A program made the position numbers and the translations under genes. The notes below the pieces were generated by a model, which did no database searches, was not told where the DNA came from, and was given only the letters and a program-made list of their open reading frames with translations. Positions 43,198 to 52,548 of a stretch of 64,000 bases of DNA are shown here, in pieces. The stretch covers positions 372,001 to 436,000 of the forward strand of contig NZ_CP080598.1 of NCBI RefSeq assembly GCF_019598945.1, given 5' to 3'. The DNA comes from Sphaerospermopsis torques-reginae ITEP-024. Its GTDB lineage: Bacteria > Cyanobacteriota > Cyanobacteriia > Cyanobacteriales > Nostocaceae. The first letter of the stretch is position 1. Each line of letters starts with the position of its first letter.

Positions 43198-44631
43198 ATG
43201 GATGCTGATCAACTTATAAATCAAGTTCTTCGTCAACGCTATAGAATCTTAAACAGTTTGGGAAGCGGCGCGTTTGGTGACACCTATCTATGTGAAGATT
43301 TAGATTTACCTACTCATCCCAAATGTGTGGTAAAACACCTGAAACCAAAAAATACCCACCCAGAAGTTTTAATAGTTGCTAGACGGCTATTTGAGAACGA
43401 AGCAGCAACCTTATACCGTTTAGGAAAACTTAGCAACCAAATACCTAAATTATTGGCGTACTTTGAGGAAAATGGCGAATTTTATCTAGTGCAAGAATTT
43501 ATAGATGGCTATGATTTATCCACAGAAATAATTCCTGGTAGTCCTTGGAGTGAAAGTCAAGTTATTAAACTATTGCAGGAAATTCTACAAGTTTTAAAAG
43601 TTGTTCATCAACAGAATATTATTCACCGTGATATTAAGCCCCAAAACTTGATGCGTCGCCGTAAAGACGGAAAGATTATGCTAATTGATTTTGGGTCAGT
43701 CAAAGAAATTAAAGGTTTGACTACTGATGCTCAAGGACAAGTGACTTCCACTATAATTATTGGTTCTAACGGTTATATGCCAAATGAACAGGCTAATTCT
43801 AAGCCAAAATTATGTAGTGATATTTATGCAGTCGGAGTTATTGGTATTCAAGCTTTAACTGGTAAGTTGCCTCGGAATTTTCCAGAAGATCCTAACAGTG
43901 GAGAAATCATTTGGCGAAATGAGGCTAATGTAAGCAATAGACTAGCTGATATTTTAACCAAAATGGTGGCTTACAACTTTAGCAAGCGATACCAAACAGC
44001 AGCAGAAGTTTTAGAGGTATTGCTTGCTTTGTCTCCAATCAGATCAGGAACGTTACACAAATGGACATGGCTATCTAATAATAGAAAAATTTTAGCTGGA
44101 GTAGGCATTACAGTAGGAATATGTATAACTCTTACTATAACACTTGTAGCTGATTCTATTCAAAAAAAAGCGGCAAATACTGTGTCCACCGAAAATTTTG
44201 TTCAACTACCTTGCAGTTCTCAAGTATCTGTTCCCAGTTTATCAACTACCCCAAATGCTACTTTTAAAGATGGTACTAAATATTACGGTTCTTTGGATAA
44301 AAATAATCTATTTGTTGGCAAGGGAACAATGATATTCACTAACGGTAGTAGATATGATGGTGAGTTCAAAAATGGTAAGCGTTATGGTTGTGGAAGGTTT
44401 GTATATCCTGTTAATATCAGTTATTATGAATATTACATTGGTCAATTTGTAAATGATAAATTTAATGGTTTAGGAAAAATTAAGTGGAAAGATGGTAGTG
44501 AATATAGAGGCCATTTCCGAGATAGCAAATGTGATGGTAAAGGAATATTTCAGTTCCCTGATGGATCTTTCAAGAGTGGAGTTTGGCAAAATGGAGATTT
44601 GTTAGACAGTAATATATCCTGCAATCGCTAG
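43198..44631 (+). CDS. Ser/Thr protein kinase with transmembrane segment and MORN repeats
   Basis: A 477-residue Hanks-type kinase: glycine loop LGSGAFGDTYL (21-31), Lys46 (CVVKHL), catalytic HRDIKPQN (Asp145) and DFG (164-166). The activation segment is long (GLTTDAQGQVTSTIIIGSNG). A single transmembrane helix is at about 299-318. The C-terminus (about 350-470) has at least four MORN-like repeats (YDGEFKNGKRYGCGRF, YRGHFRDSKCDGKGIF). MORN repeats often bind membranes or lipids. It is 12 bp downstream of the FHA gene and probably co-transcribed with it. All catalytic residues are present. Confidence 0.92.
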   Translation: MDADQLINQVLRQRYRILNSLGSGAFGDTYLCEDLDLPTHPKCVVKHLKPKNTHPEVLIVARRLFENEAATLYRLGKLSNQIPKLLAYFEENGEFYLVQEFIDGYDLSTEIIPGSPWSESQVIKLLQEILQVLKVVHQQNIIHRDIKPQNLMRRRKDGKIMLIDFGSVKEIKGLTTDAQGQVTSTIIIGSNGYMPNEQANSKPKLCSDIYAVGVIGIQALTGKLPRNFPEDPNSGEIIWRNEANVSNRLADILTKMVAYNFSKRYQTAAEVLEVLLALSPIRSGTLHKWTWLSNNRKILAGVGITVGICITLTITLVADSIQKKAANTVSTENFVQLPCSSQVSVPSLSTTPNATFKDGTKYYGSLDKNNLFVGKGTMIFTNGSRYDGEFKNGKRYGCGRFVYPVNISYYEYYIGQFVNDKFNGLGKIKWKDGSEYRGHFRDSKCDGKGIFQFPDGSFKSGVWQNGDLLDSNISCNR

Positions 44632-44715
44632 TAAATACAAAGATGGTATTTATCTATTCATAATTAATGCTGAAACTTAGTTATTATTTGTCATAAATCA
44701 ACCTTTACCAGAAAA

Positions 44716-45159
44716 ATGAATCAAAAATCTGCCAAGCAACGGAAATTTATTTTTACTCTAGCTTCCTTAATTTTTTTCACTGTCTATTTTAGTGTTGCTA
44801 TTCTCCCAAAAATAACTTTGGGACAAATACAACCTACTCCTACTCCAGAAGCAACTTCTTCACCTGATCCAGAACCTACTCCAGAAGCAACTTCTTCACC
44901 TGATCCAGAACCTACTCCAGAAACCACATCTTTACCTGATCCAGAACCTACTCCAGAAACCACATCTTCACCTGATCCAGAACCTACTCCAGAAACCACA
45001 TCTTCACCTGATCCAGAACCTACTCCAGAAGCAACTTCTTCACCTGATCCAGAACCTACTCCAGAAGCAACTTCTTCACCACAACCAAAACCTACTCCAG
45101 AAGCAACTTCTTCACCACAACCAAAACCTTCAGCAAAACCAGTTAGAGGAAGAGGGTAA
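44716..45159 (+). CDS. Pro/Thr/Ser-rich tandem-repeat protein with N-terminal membrane anchor
   Basis: A 147-residue protein: a basic start, then one hydrophobic segment (FIFTLASLIFFTVYFSVAIL, residues 11-30, signal anchor or signal peptide), then eight tandem 12-residue repeats PTPEATSSPDPE (42-137), with the last two changed to SPQPK, and a short basic tail (VRGRG). It should be an extended, rigid extracytoplasmic linker, possibly binding peptidoglycan or a target of Thr phosphorylation. The repeat is also a 36-bp DNA tandem repeat, so copy number can vary. Not recognised as a known family. Confidence 0.65.
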   Translation: MNQKSAKQRKFIFTLASLIFFTVYFSVAILPKITLGQIQPTPTPEATSSPDPEPTPEATSSPDPEPTPETTSLPDPEPTPETTSSPDPEPTPETTSSPDPEPTPEATSSPDPEPTPEATSSPQPKPTPEATSSPQPKPSAKPVRGRG

Positions 45160-45411
45160 AAATTACTTAGTTCGTGATATTTAGGGCTTGCTGAATAATC
45201 AAAAAATTTGGGGATGACAGATATCTGAAACTATTGCCTATTCCCTATTTCCTGCCTCCACCACAAGACTTTCTCCGCAAACCCTATTTAGTAATTTAGC
45301 TACTGAAAATTCAGAGTTCAGACAATAACTGAATTCTGATTCATTTCTATAAATTAAAGTTATTTAAACCACTAAAAAAGCTTGGTTGTATATTTTCTTT
45401 AATAAAGAATA
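45160..45411. other. Intergenic region before the L,D-transpeptidase gene
   Basis: It contains CTATTCCC repeats and CACAAGACTTTCTCCGCAAA (45261-45280), a dispersed sequence whose relative lies at 17380-17405 across the cas3 3' end. No gene is seen. Confidence 0.45.
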
Positions 45412-46077
45412 ATGATGAATAATAGTGCTGATAATCGTATTATTTTCAAGTTCACTTTGACTGTGATATTACTATTTTTTGGGCTGCAATCAATTGCTAA
45501 TGCTCAAACAGAAGTTAATCAGCAGGAAAGCAACAATATCAATAATACTCAGCCAAATTCTACTCTAAGTATAAATTATCCCCAGGCGCAACCAGACCTT
45601 TCCAGAAAATCTGTGCGTAGAAAGCAGTTACTAATTAGGTCAGTGTCTCCTGTTCCGCTCAGTATTCCTGATACTACGGAAGAAAATATTCATTTACTGC
45701 TCGTTCTGAAAGAACGAAGACTTTACGTATATCGTGGAGATATTCTACAAGCGAGTTACCCGGTGGCAATTGGTAAACCCGAGTGGGAAACACCTGTAGG
45801 CAAATTTAAAGTGCTGAATATGATTGAAAATCCAGCTTGGGAAAACCCTTTTGTTGAAAATAAACAGATTATTTCTCCAGGTTCGCTGAATCCTCTAGGA
45901 GAACGTTGGATTGGGTTTTGGAGTGATGGAAAAGACGAAATTGGATTTCACGGTACTTATCAGAGAGATTCAATAGGAAAAGCAGTTTCTCACGGTTGTG
46001 TTCGTTTGTATAATGAGGATGTGCTAAAACTATATGAAATAGTGAAAGTAGGAACACCTGTAATTGTAGTTCCCTAA
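45412..46077 (+). CDS. L,D-transpeptidase (YkuD domain)
   Basis: A 221-residue periplasmic enzyme. The N-terminal hydrophobic segment (FTLTVILLFFGLQSIANAQ) is a signal peptide. The YkuD domain (about 95-221) has LLVLKERRLYVYRGD, ASYPVAIGKPEWETPVGKF and the catalytic motif SHGCVRLYN with Cys. These enzymes make 3-3 crosslinks in peptidoglycan or attach proteins to it. The start may be ATG 45412 or the next Met. It follows the kinase and Pro-rich genes on the same strand. Confidence 0.9.
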   Translation: MMNNSADNRIIFKFTLTVILLFFGLQSIANAQTEVNQQESNNINNTQPNSTLSINYPQAQPDLSRKSVRRKQLLIRSVSPVPLSIPDTTEENIHLLLVLKERRLYVYRGDILQASYPVAIGKPEWETPVGKFKVLNMIENPAWENPFVENKQIISPGSLNPLGERWIGFWSDGKDEIGFHGTYQRDSIGKAVSHGCVRLYNEDVLKLYEIVKVGTPVIVVP

Positions 46078-46114
46078 AGAATCTTATTTTCTGTCACCTG
46101 TCAAGGGTCCCCAG

Positions 46115-46501
46115 TCAACCGTCACCTGCTTCCCCGTCTCTACGCCCTAGTTCATAAATACCCGCACCCATACAGGCAAGTATACCTGTGCTAATTCCCC
46201 AACTACCACCTAAACTAATTTCTAAACCCCAATTAGATAATGCACCAAATATGATAAAAGGTACAATGCTGAAAACTGAAGCGTAAAAGGCGTTTTGTGA
46301 TTCTCTAGCTTTGCGGGTTTTTTCAAATTCTGTTTCACTGGTGTAAAGGAATCTTTCGGCAAAATTAAACCAGCGATTTAATAGTTCTATCACCCATTCT
46401 CTGGTGGATGCTAAAGCTAAATATAAAGCTAAAGACCATAAACAAGCTCCAGCGATCGCAATTTTATCTAATTCAAATCTAAAGGGCAATATATCAAACA
46501 T
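46115..46501 (-). CDS. Small membrane protein of unknown function
   Basis: A 128-residue protein with hydrophobic segments at about 14-31 (AIAGACLWSLALYLALA) and about 72-90 and 95-112 (VFSIVPFIIFGALSNWGL). The middle is charged (TETEFEKTRKARESQNA). The last residues (RRDGEAGDG) are encoded by a GTCACCTG-type intergenic repeat, so the real C-terminus may have been extended. No family recognised. It is convergent with the transpeptidase gene and divergent from the next gene. Confidence 0.65.
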   Translation of the reverse strand: MFDILPFRFELDKIAIAGACLWSLALYLALASTREWVIELLNRWFNFAERFLYTSETEFEKTRKARESQNAFYASVFSIVPFIIFGALSNWGLEISLGGSWGISTGILACMGAGIYELGRRDGEAGDG

Positions 46502-46757
46502 GGCATCGGGTAACTTGGCAATAATATTTAATATTACCTTTTAATATTACCTTAAATTCCTGGGTAAATCTACATCTTTGCAGCTTTTAGCCCTAAACTT
46601 GCCCTCAAATGACTACTTCTGGTGTCGCTGGGTGGGAAGATGCGGAGGTAGGGAGGTAGGGGAAGTTAATAACCCTATCACCAATCACCAATCACCATCT
46701 AGATTTGCTACTGTAGAAGTAGTGCAAATTATGAAAATTATTATCAGAGCAAAAATT

Positions 46758-47264
46758 ATGACGGTATTTGAATCTAACAACCCCCGTTCCTACAGTCAAG
46801 AACAGGTGCAGCAAATTCTACAATTGGCGATCGCTCGTCAAACTGATGATCGTGATCAAGAATTTTCATATCAGCAAATTATCGAAATTGCTGCCGAGTT
46901 ACAAATTTCACCAGAAGCAGTTAAACAAGCAGAATGTGATTGGATAGCCCAACAAAGCGAAGTACAACAACGCAAAGCTTTTGATCTTTACCGCCAAGGT
47001 AAATTCAAAAAACGTCTGGGTAATTATGCAATTGTTAATAGTTTTTTCATACTTGTAGATTTGGTCGGTGGTGCTGGTATTTCTTGGTCACTATACATTT
47101 TACTATTCTCTGGACTCACAATTGTACTTGATATTTGGAATACCTTTCAAAGCCAAGGTGAAGACTATGAAGCTGCTTTCCAAAAATGGAATCGTAAGCA
47201 TCAAATTAAACAAACTATCAATACAGTTCTAAATAAGTGGTTTAACGCATTTAAAACATATTAA
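46758..47264 (+). CDS. 2TM-domain protein
   Basis: A 168-residue protein from ATG 46758 (MTVFESNNPRSYSQEQVQQI). The upstream open frame consists of intergenic repeat sequence. The N-terminal half is helical with a SPEAVKQAECDW segment resembling a small SHOCT/HTH-like region; the C-terminal half has two membrane spans (NYAIVNSFFILVDLV and SWSLYILLFSGLTIVLDIW) ending in a basic tail, as in the 2TM domain family common in cyanobacteria. Function unknown. Start alternatives are ATG 46731 and 46758. Confidence 0.7.
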   Translation: MTVFESNNPRSYSQEQVQQILQLAIARQTDDRDQEFSYQQIIEIAAELQISPEAVKQAECDWIAQQSEVQQRKAFDLYRQGKFKKRLGNYAIVNSFFILVDLVGGAGISWSLYILLFSGLTIVLDIWNTFQSQGEDYEAAFQKWNRKHQIKQTINTVLNKWFNAFKTY

Positions 47265-47602
47265 TATCAACTCAATATCAACATCTATCAGTTATCATTT
47301 GTCAGTTAATACAAGATTGATGACATAAATTTAGTATTTTGAATAACAGAAATGAGTATTAAATGAGATTCAAAAAATAAAATATTGAGAGATTATAATC
47401 CAGATGATTGCTTGATAAATTATTCACGAAATCATTAACATATTCATCAAATACTTCATGGCAATTTGACCTGATTTTTAATTTGGGCTGCTGTATGATG
47501 ATAAGACGATTAATGGTGTTGTATAAATAACCGTCAGCAACAGTTTTTAATTTTTAATTTTTAATTTTTAATTCTTTATTATGCAGTCACTCTTATTTGA
47601 TC
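47265..47602. other. Intergenic region before the WD40 kinase
   Basis: AT-rich, with a run of four TTTTTAA heptamers (47545-47575). No gene seen. No obvious ribosome binding site before ATG 47603. Confidence 0.45.
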
Positions 47603-49684
47603 ATGATATGCTGCTTAAATCCTGATTGCAAAAATCCTCAAAATCCAGATGGAAAAGAGTTTTGTCAAACTTGCCATACTCCCTTAGTACCACTTTTAAG
47701 AAATCGTTTCCGTGTGATTCGGGTGCTTTCCGATGAAGGGGGTTTTGGCAGAACCTATTTATCAGAAGATACAGATAAATTAAATGATTGTTGTGTCGTT
47801 AAACAGTTAGCACCAAAATTTCAAGGAACTTGGTCACAAAAAAAAGCAATGGAGTTGTTTTGTGAAGAAGCAAAACGACTGCGAGAACTGGGAGAACATC
47901 CACAAATTCCCACTCTTTTAGCTTATTTTGAACAAGATAACTGTCTGTATTTGGTACAACAGTTTATTGATGGACAAAATTTATTACAGGAGTTGCAAAT
48001 ACGGAAAAACTACAAAGATTGGGATATTCAATCTATTTTGTTAGATTTGTTGCCAATTCTCAAATTTATTCACAGTCGAGGCGTTATTCACCGAGATATC
48101 AAACCGGAAAATATTATCCGCCGCAAAAGTGACGGAAGATTAACTCTCATTGATTTTGGTTCTTCTAAACAATTAACAGCCAAAGTACAGAAAAAACATG
48201 GAACTTCCATAGGTTCACATGGTTATTCCGCTATTGAACAAATCAGAGATGGTAAAGCTTACCCTGCTAGTGATTTATTTAGTTTGGGTGCTACCTGCTT
48301 TCATCTTTTAACGGGAATTTCTCCTTTTCAGTTATGGATGGAACATGGATATAGTTGGTTAAATAATTGGCAATCTTATTTGCATTCTCCTCTCAGTTAT
48401 GAGTTAGCCATAATTATTGATAAGTTACTACAAATAGATATTCGGAATCGCTATCAATCTGCTGATGAAGTGATTAGAGATTTAAGTAAACAGTACACAC
48501 ATCTACTAGCACCAGCTAGTAATTCTTTATTATCCGCACCAGCCAAGAAAGCTAATGTTTATCCTCAAAAATATATTTTGCTGAGAAATTCAATTTTAAT
48601 AGTAGGAACAATAGTATTTTTAGGTTTGGGAGAATTTGGTTATAGACACTTTCACCAACTACAAACAACTCTTTTTTCTCGCTGGAGTCCCCTGCAAAAT
48701 AGGAAAAGTCAAACTAAGAGTGATACTATTGTTCAACAACCACCACAGGAGTCTTTAGAAAAAATTTCTTTATTGAAAACTATCACAGAACCAAATGAAT
48801 CAATTTCATCGGTAGCTATTACTCCAAATGGTCAAACTATTGCTAGTGCTGGTAATCGCATGATTAAACTATGGAATATTACCACAGGTCAAGAGATTTA
48901 TTCACTGCAAGGACATACCCAAAAAATCAATGTTGTGGTTATTAGTTCTGATGGTAAAAAGTTGGTCAGTGGTAGTGATGACAAAACAATTAAAGTTTGG
49001 AATTTAGCAACAGGTAAGTTAATTCATACCTTAATTAGTCATACTGATTCAGTTCATGCTTTGGATATTAGTAAGGATGGGAAAACTTTGGTAAGTGCTA
49101 GTGATGACAAAACAATTAAAGTTTGGAATTTAGCAACAGGCAACCTAATTATTACTCTAAAAGATCATACTTATTGGGTACGTTCTCTGGCTATTAGTCC
49201 TGATGGTTTTACTTTAGCAAGTGGGAGTTTTGATAAAACTATTAAACTGTGGAATATCACCCAAGAAAAACCCCAAGAAAAATCAATTCATTCATTAACT
49301 CCTAATTCCCAAACTGTGACATCTTTAGCTTTTAGTCCAGATGGTAAAATTCTCGCTAGTGCTAGTCGTGATCGCCAAATTAAACTGTGGAATCTCAATA
49401 CAAAAACGGAAATTCGCACTATAACTAAACAAGATCATAATGTCACATCTTTAGCTTTTAGTCCAGATGGTAAAACTCTTGTTAGTGGTAATCGAGATTG
49501 TATAGAATGTCATCCAACTATTAAACCTAATATTAAATTATGGGATGTGGCTACAGGTGAGGAAATTTCCTCTATCACTGGACATACTAACACCGTCACA
49601 TCTTTGGTTTTTAGTGCTGATGGCAAAACTTTAGTTAGCAGTGGAGAGGATAAGAAAATTAAGATTTGGCTTTTTTCACAATAA
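47603..49684 (+). CDS. Ser/Thr protein kinase with N-terminal zinc ribbon and C-terminal WD40 propeller
   Basis: A 693-residue protein from ATG 47603. Residues 3-24 hold a zinc-ribbon-like Cys pattern (CCLNPDCKNP, then FCQTCHTPL). The Hanks kinase domain has SDEGGFGRTYL, Lys67, HRDIKPEN (Asp165) and DFG (184-186). A transmembrane segment is at about 325-343. Seven WD40 repeats (about 385-693) follow, such as VTSLAFSPDGKILASASRD, enough for one propeller. The sixth repeat carries a 9-residue insertion with two Cys (DCIECHPTIKPN). Probably a membrane-bound sensor kinase; the ligand is unknown. Confidence 0.92.
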   Translation: MICCLNPDCKNPQNPDGKEFCQTCHTPLVPLLRNRFRVIRVLSDEGGFGRTYLSEDTDKLNDCCVVKQLAPKFQGTWSQKKAMELFCEEAKRLRELGEHPQIPTLLAYFEQDNCLYLVQQFIDGQNLLQELQIRKNYKDWDIQSILLDLLPILKFIHSRGVIHRDIKPENIIRRKSDGRLTLIDFGSSKQLTAKVQKKHGTSIGSHGYSAIEQIRDGKAYPASDLFSLGATCFHLLTGISPFQLWMEHGYSWLNNWQSYLHSPLSYELAIIIDKLLQIDIRNRYQSADEVIRDLSKQYTHLLAPASNSLLSAPAKKANVYPQKYILLRNSILIVGTIVFLGLGEFGYRHFHQLQTTLFSRWSPLQNRKSQTKSDTIVQQPPQESLEKISLLKTITEPNESISSVAITPNGQTIASAGNRMIKLWNITTGQEIYSLQGHTQKINVVVISSDGKKLVSGSDDKTIKVWNLATGKLIHTLISHTDSVHALDISKDGKTLVSASDDKTIKVWNLATGNLIITLKDHTYWVRSLAISPDGFTLASGSFDKTIKLWNITQEKPQEKSIHSLTPNSQTVTSLAFSPDGKILASASRDRQIKLWNLNTKTEIRTITKQDHNVTSLAFSPDGKTLVSGNRDCIECHPTIKPNIKLWDVATGEEISSITGHTNTVTSLVFSADGKTLVSSGEDKKIKIWLFSQ

Positions 49685-49699
49685 TGTAGGGACTGGGTA

Positions 49700-49938
49700 A
49701 TTGATAATTGATAATTGATAATTGTTTGATGCCAAGTTTAAACCCTTTCCTTTTAATGAGAAAAAGATGTAATTGATAATTGATAATTGATAATTGATAA
49801 TTGTTTGATGCCAAGTTTAAACCCTTTCCTTTTAATGAGAAAAAGATGTAATTGATAATTGATAATTGATAATTGATAATTGTTTGATGCCAAGTTTAAA
49901 CCCTTTCCTTTTAATGAGAAAAAGATGTAATTGTCAAT
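49700..49938. repeat. Three tandem copies of a 79-bp unit
   Basis: The segment GTTTGATGCCAAGTTTAAAC begins at 49724, 49803 and 49882, exactly 79 bp apart, and the copies are nearly identical. Each unit has TTGATAA heptamers followed by CCCTTTCCTTTTAATGAGAA with a small CTTTTT/AAAAAG-like hairpin. Simple GTCAATT repeats follow up to the TPR gene. It lies between convergent genes. Confidence 0.9.
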
Positions 49939-49968
49939 TGTCAATTGTCAATTGTCAATTATCAATTG

Positions 49969-51234
49969 TTATCGTCTATCTCTTTCCAAATCATCAATCA
50001 CTGTTTGTAAATACCACTCCTCCGACATACCCGGATAAAAATCTTGCTTTTGCTCAATTAATCTTTCTGCTATTTCCCAATGTCCCCCAACCATGCGTAA
50101 CAGTCTTTGACGTAATAAATTATAGGTGGCTTTGTTCGTTGCTGGGATAGATGATTGAATTTTTTGCAGACTATTTAAAACTTGTTGATAATTCTCCCAA
50201 TCTTCTTGTTCACAATAGATACTAGCTGCTTTTTGATAATCTTCCACAGCATTGGGCATTTCTTCTAAACAAGTGTAGGCAATACCACGATTATAGTAAG
50301 CTAAGGGATGCTCAGGATTCATTTGTATTGCTTGAGAGTAATCTTGAATTGCTGCTAAATAATTGCCCATTGATTGATAGACATTGCCTCTCGCAATATA
50401 TACTAAATTGTCTTGTGTTTGCATTTTCAAGGCTTGATTGATATCAGCCAAAGCTCCTTGATGATCTCCTATTTGAGAACGAGCTTTTCCCCGATTACGA
50501 TAAACAATAGCATCTTGAAAATTTAAATTTATTGCTTGATTAAAATCTGCGATCGCCTCTCGATAATTACCCATTTTGCAAAGTACCACCCCACGACAGC
50601 AATAAGCTTGGGCATCTTGAACGTCAGCTTTTAATATCCAATTTAAATCAGAAATTGCCGATTTTGTATCTCCCTGTTCTGCCTTTTCTAATAATTGTGT
50701 GAAATAATCTTGAGTAGATATAATTGCTGCTGGTTTATTGATTTCTTGATTTGGTTTTGGTTCTGCTTTGGGTTGTAGCTGTTTAATCTTCTCTAAACAA
50801 AGACGTGCATTTTCTTTATCTTTTTGTGCTAAATATAATTCTGCTGCTTTTTTAAAATTAGCGATCGCCTCTGGAATATTTCCTTGTTTGCGCTGCACTA
50901 TCCCCCGTAAATCATAAGCACCAGCATCATTAAATTTAAACTGAATCGCTTTTTCTACATCTTCTAAAGCACCAGGAAGATTTTTTAAAGTTAATTTTGC
51001 TAACGCCCGAAAATAATAAGCTTTGGCATTTTCTCCATCCAGCTTAATAGCTTCATTATAATCAAAAACTGCTTGTAAAGTTGCACCTGAGTTGTAATAA
51101 GCTAAACCCCTTTCTATGTAAGCTTTACTAAAGTAAGGATCTAGCTGTATAGCTTGGTTAAAATCTTCAATAGCTCCAGCATAGTCTTTTTGTTTCGCTT
51201 TTTCTAATCCGCGATTGTAAAATTCAGAAGTCAT
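49969..51234 (-). CDS. Tetratricopeptide-repeat protein
   Basis: A 421-residue cytoplasmic protein with at least eight canonical TPRs of the form AYYNRGIAYTCLEEMPNAVE or AYCCRGVVLCKMGNYREAIA, in two groups (about 1-150 and 185-340) separated by a Pro/Lys-rich linker near 155-170. No enzyme domain is attached. TPR stacks bind partner proteins; the partner is not evident. It is convergent with the WD40 kinase and has no clear operon partner. Confidence 0.88.
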   Translation of the reverse strand: MTSEFYNRGLEKAKQKDYAGAIEDFNQAIQLDPYFSKAYIERGLAYYNSGATLQAVFDYNEAIKLDGENAKAYYFRALAKLTLKNLPGALEDVEKAIQFKFNDAGAYDLRGIVQRKQGNIPEAIANFKKAAELYLAQKDKENARLCLEKIKQLQPKAEPKPNQEINKPAAIISTQDYFTQLLEKAEQGDTKSAISDLNWILKADVQDAQAYCCRGVVLCKMGNYREAIADFNQAINLNFQDAIVYRNRGKARSQIGDHQGALADINQALKMQTQDNLVYIARGNVYQSMGNYLAAIQDYSQAIQMNPEHPLAYYNRGIAYTCLEEMPNAVEDYQKAASIYCEQEDWENYQQVLNSLQKIQSSIPATNKATYNLLRQRLLRMVGGHWEIAERLIEQKQDFYPGMSEEWYLQTVIDDLERDRR

Positions 51235-51462
51235 AATTTAGTTTTTTCGATGAACTCTAATCAAATTTATTTAAAACAATATTATATCACAAATTTTTGT
51301 TGTTTTAGTGTTGTCGGGGTTGAGCAATGTTAAACCCCTACGGAAAATGTGGGTTGTAATACAATATAATAAAATAATTATATCAACATAACTAAAAATA
51401 AAATATAAAGTGGATAGATTCCCGACTTATTTAAGAAATCGGGGATCTGAGTATTACGTTTT
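51235..51462. repeat. Intergenic stretch with dispersed hairpin
   Basis: TTCCCGACTTATT (51419-51431) pairs imperfectly with GAAATCGGGGA, the third copy of the hairpin family at 2671 and 33171, preceded by AAAGTGGATA as in the 33171 copy. It is just downstream of the dioxygenase stop. No gene present. Confidence 0.55.
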
Positions 51463-52131
51463 TTAAGGTTGAATTAAACTGGGAGAAGTCAACACGAAAA
51501 CATCCCTAGTTCCCGGTGCTGGATTTTCAGATTTAATCGAGCTAGTAAAGTGGAAAAACTCATGATCATTAACTAAAAGCAGTTCTCCGGGTTGGAGGAT
51601 TTTGTGAAAAACTGGTTTCTCTTTTTTAGCAGTATATAAATGTGTTTCTCCACCTTTAATATTGTCCCTACCAACAGAAAAGATGCCAATAAAATCAGTT
51701 CCATCTTGATGAATACCTTCAGGGGCGGGATTTCCTAAATGTCCTGGTGAACAAGTAGTTCTGATTTGATGAATACCAATTTCTGCTTCTGGATGGAGTT
51801 TGCAAGAATCAATAAATGCTAAAACCAAATTCTTAAAAATTTCCAGTTCTATCAGTCCATCTTCTAATTCTGCGAACTCTCTTTTGATATCACCCAATAA
51901 AGGATTATACTCTCGACTTTGGCACAAATATCCATGAGAAAGTTTAATCAACTTATTCTCAGCAACCATTACTCTTGATAACCTTCTAGAGCGATATTTG
52001 CCCTTAATATAAGGATCAACAGGTAAGTTCTGAAAAAATGGCTGGAAACCTTCAGTATTAATAGAATTTACCTTTCTCAGAGTAAACAGAAAAGCATATT
52101 CTAACCCCGTTACAGAAGATACTTGTTGCAT
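51463..52131 (-). CDS. 2-oxoglutarate/Fe(II)-dependent dioxygenase (2OG-Fe_Oxy_2 type)
   Basis: A 222-residue protein. The iron ligands are likely in IHQDGTDFIGIF (HxD) and NDHEFFHFTS (distal His), and Arg in TRDVFVLTSP would bind 2-oxoglutarate. This arrangement fits the PF10014 family, which includes amino-acid hydroxylases. The substrate here is unknown, perhaps a free amino acid. It has a normal start (MQQVSSVTGLEYAFL) and stands alone. Confidence 0.8.
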   Translation of the reverse strand: MQQVSSVTGLEYAFLFTLRKVNSINTEGFQPFFQNLPVDPYIKGKYRSRRLSRVMVAENKLIKLSHGYLCQSREYNPLLGDIKREFAELEDGLIELEIFKNLVLAFIDSCKLHPEAEIGIHQIRTTCSPGHLGNPAPEGIHQDGTDFIGIFSVGRDNIKGGETHLYTAKKEKPVFHKILQPGELLLVNDHEFFHFTSSIKSENPAPGTRDVFVLTSPSLIQP

Positions 52132-52548
52132 AGGATTTTTCTCCTTGCATTTTATAATTATTCAGCCAGCAAAAACTCCATTTCCCAGGTAGTTTTAGCT
52201 GACTGCTGACCGCTAATAGCTGAATGCGAACTGGATTTTTAAATTTCTCCCATTTTTTACATGAGAGGTATGTAATATCTATTATAAGCAACTATTTAGG
52301 AACTGTTGTAAATGTGACTACAAAATTTATTAAGTTGGAATATTTAACAAGAACTCTAGCTACTCACTTTCCCCCTATTCCCTATTCCCTATTCCCTGTT
52401 CCATTATATAGTTACTCATCTGGGAACAAAAATATTTTCCCAATATTTTCCCAATATTTTCCCAATATTTTCAAAGCTCTCATTCCTCCTGCTAACCTCT
52501 TTTATCGTATATTTACTATTAATTCAAATTTATAATTTACCTAGCAGA
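52132..52548. other. Intergenic region before sfsA
   Basis: It contains CTGACTGCTGACC-type repeats (52198-52225), TCCCTAT repeats (52375-52400) and four TTTTCCCAATA 11-mers (52434-52473). It should include the promoters of both divergent genes. No gene or RNA seen. Confidence 0.5.

Noticed and set aside
46578-46757. Extended N-terminus for the 2TM-domain protein
   Set aside because: Includes repeat-derived residues (NNPITNHQSP); the start at 46758 fits better.
49753-49944. Small frames across the 79-bp repeats
   Set aside because: Translation of tandem repeats only (QLSIINYQL); not a gene.
52058-52535. Two short frames upstream of sfsA, one on each strand
   Set aside because: They overlap the dioxygenase start or repeat sequence and show no family resemblance.
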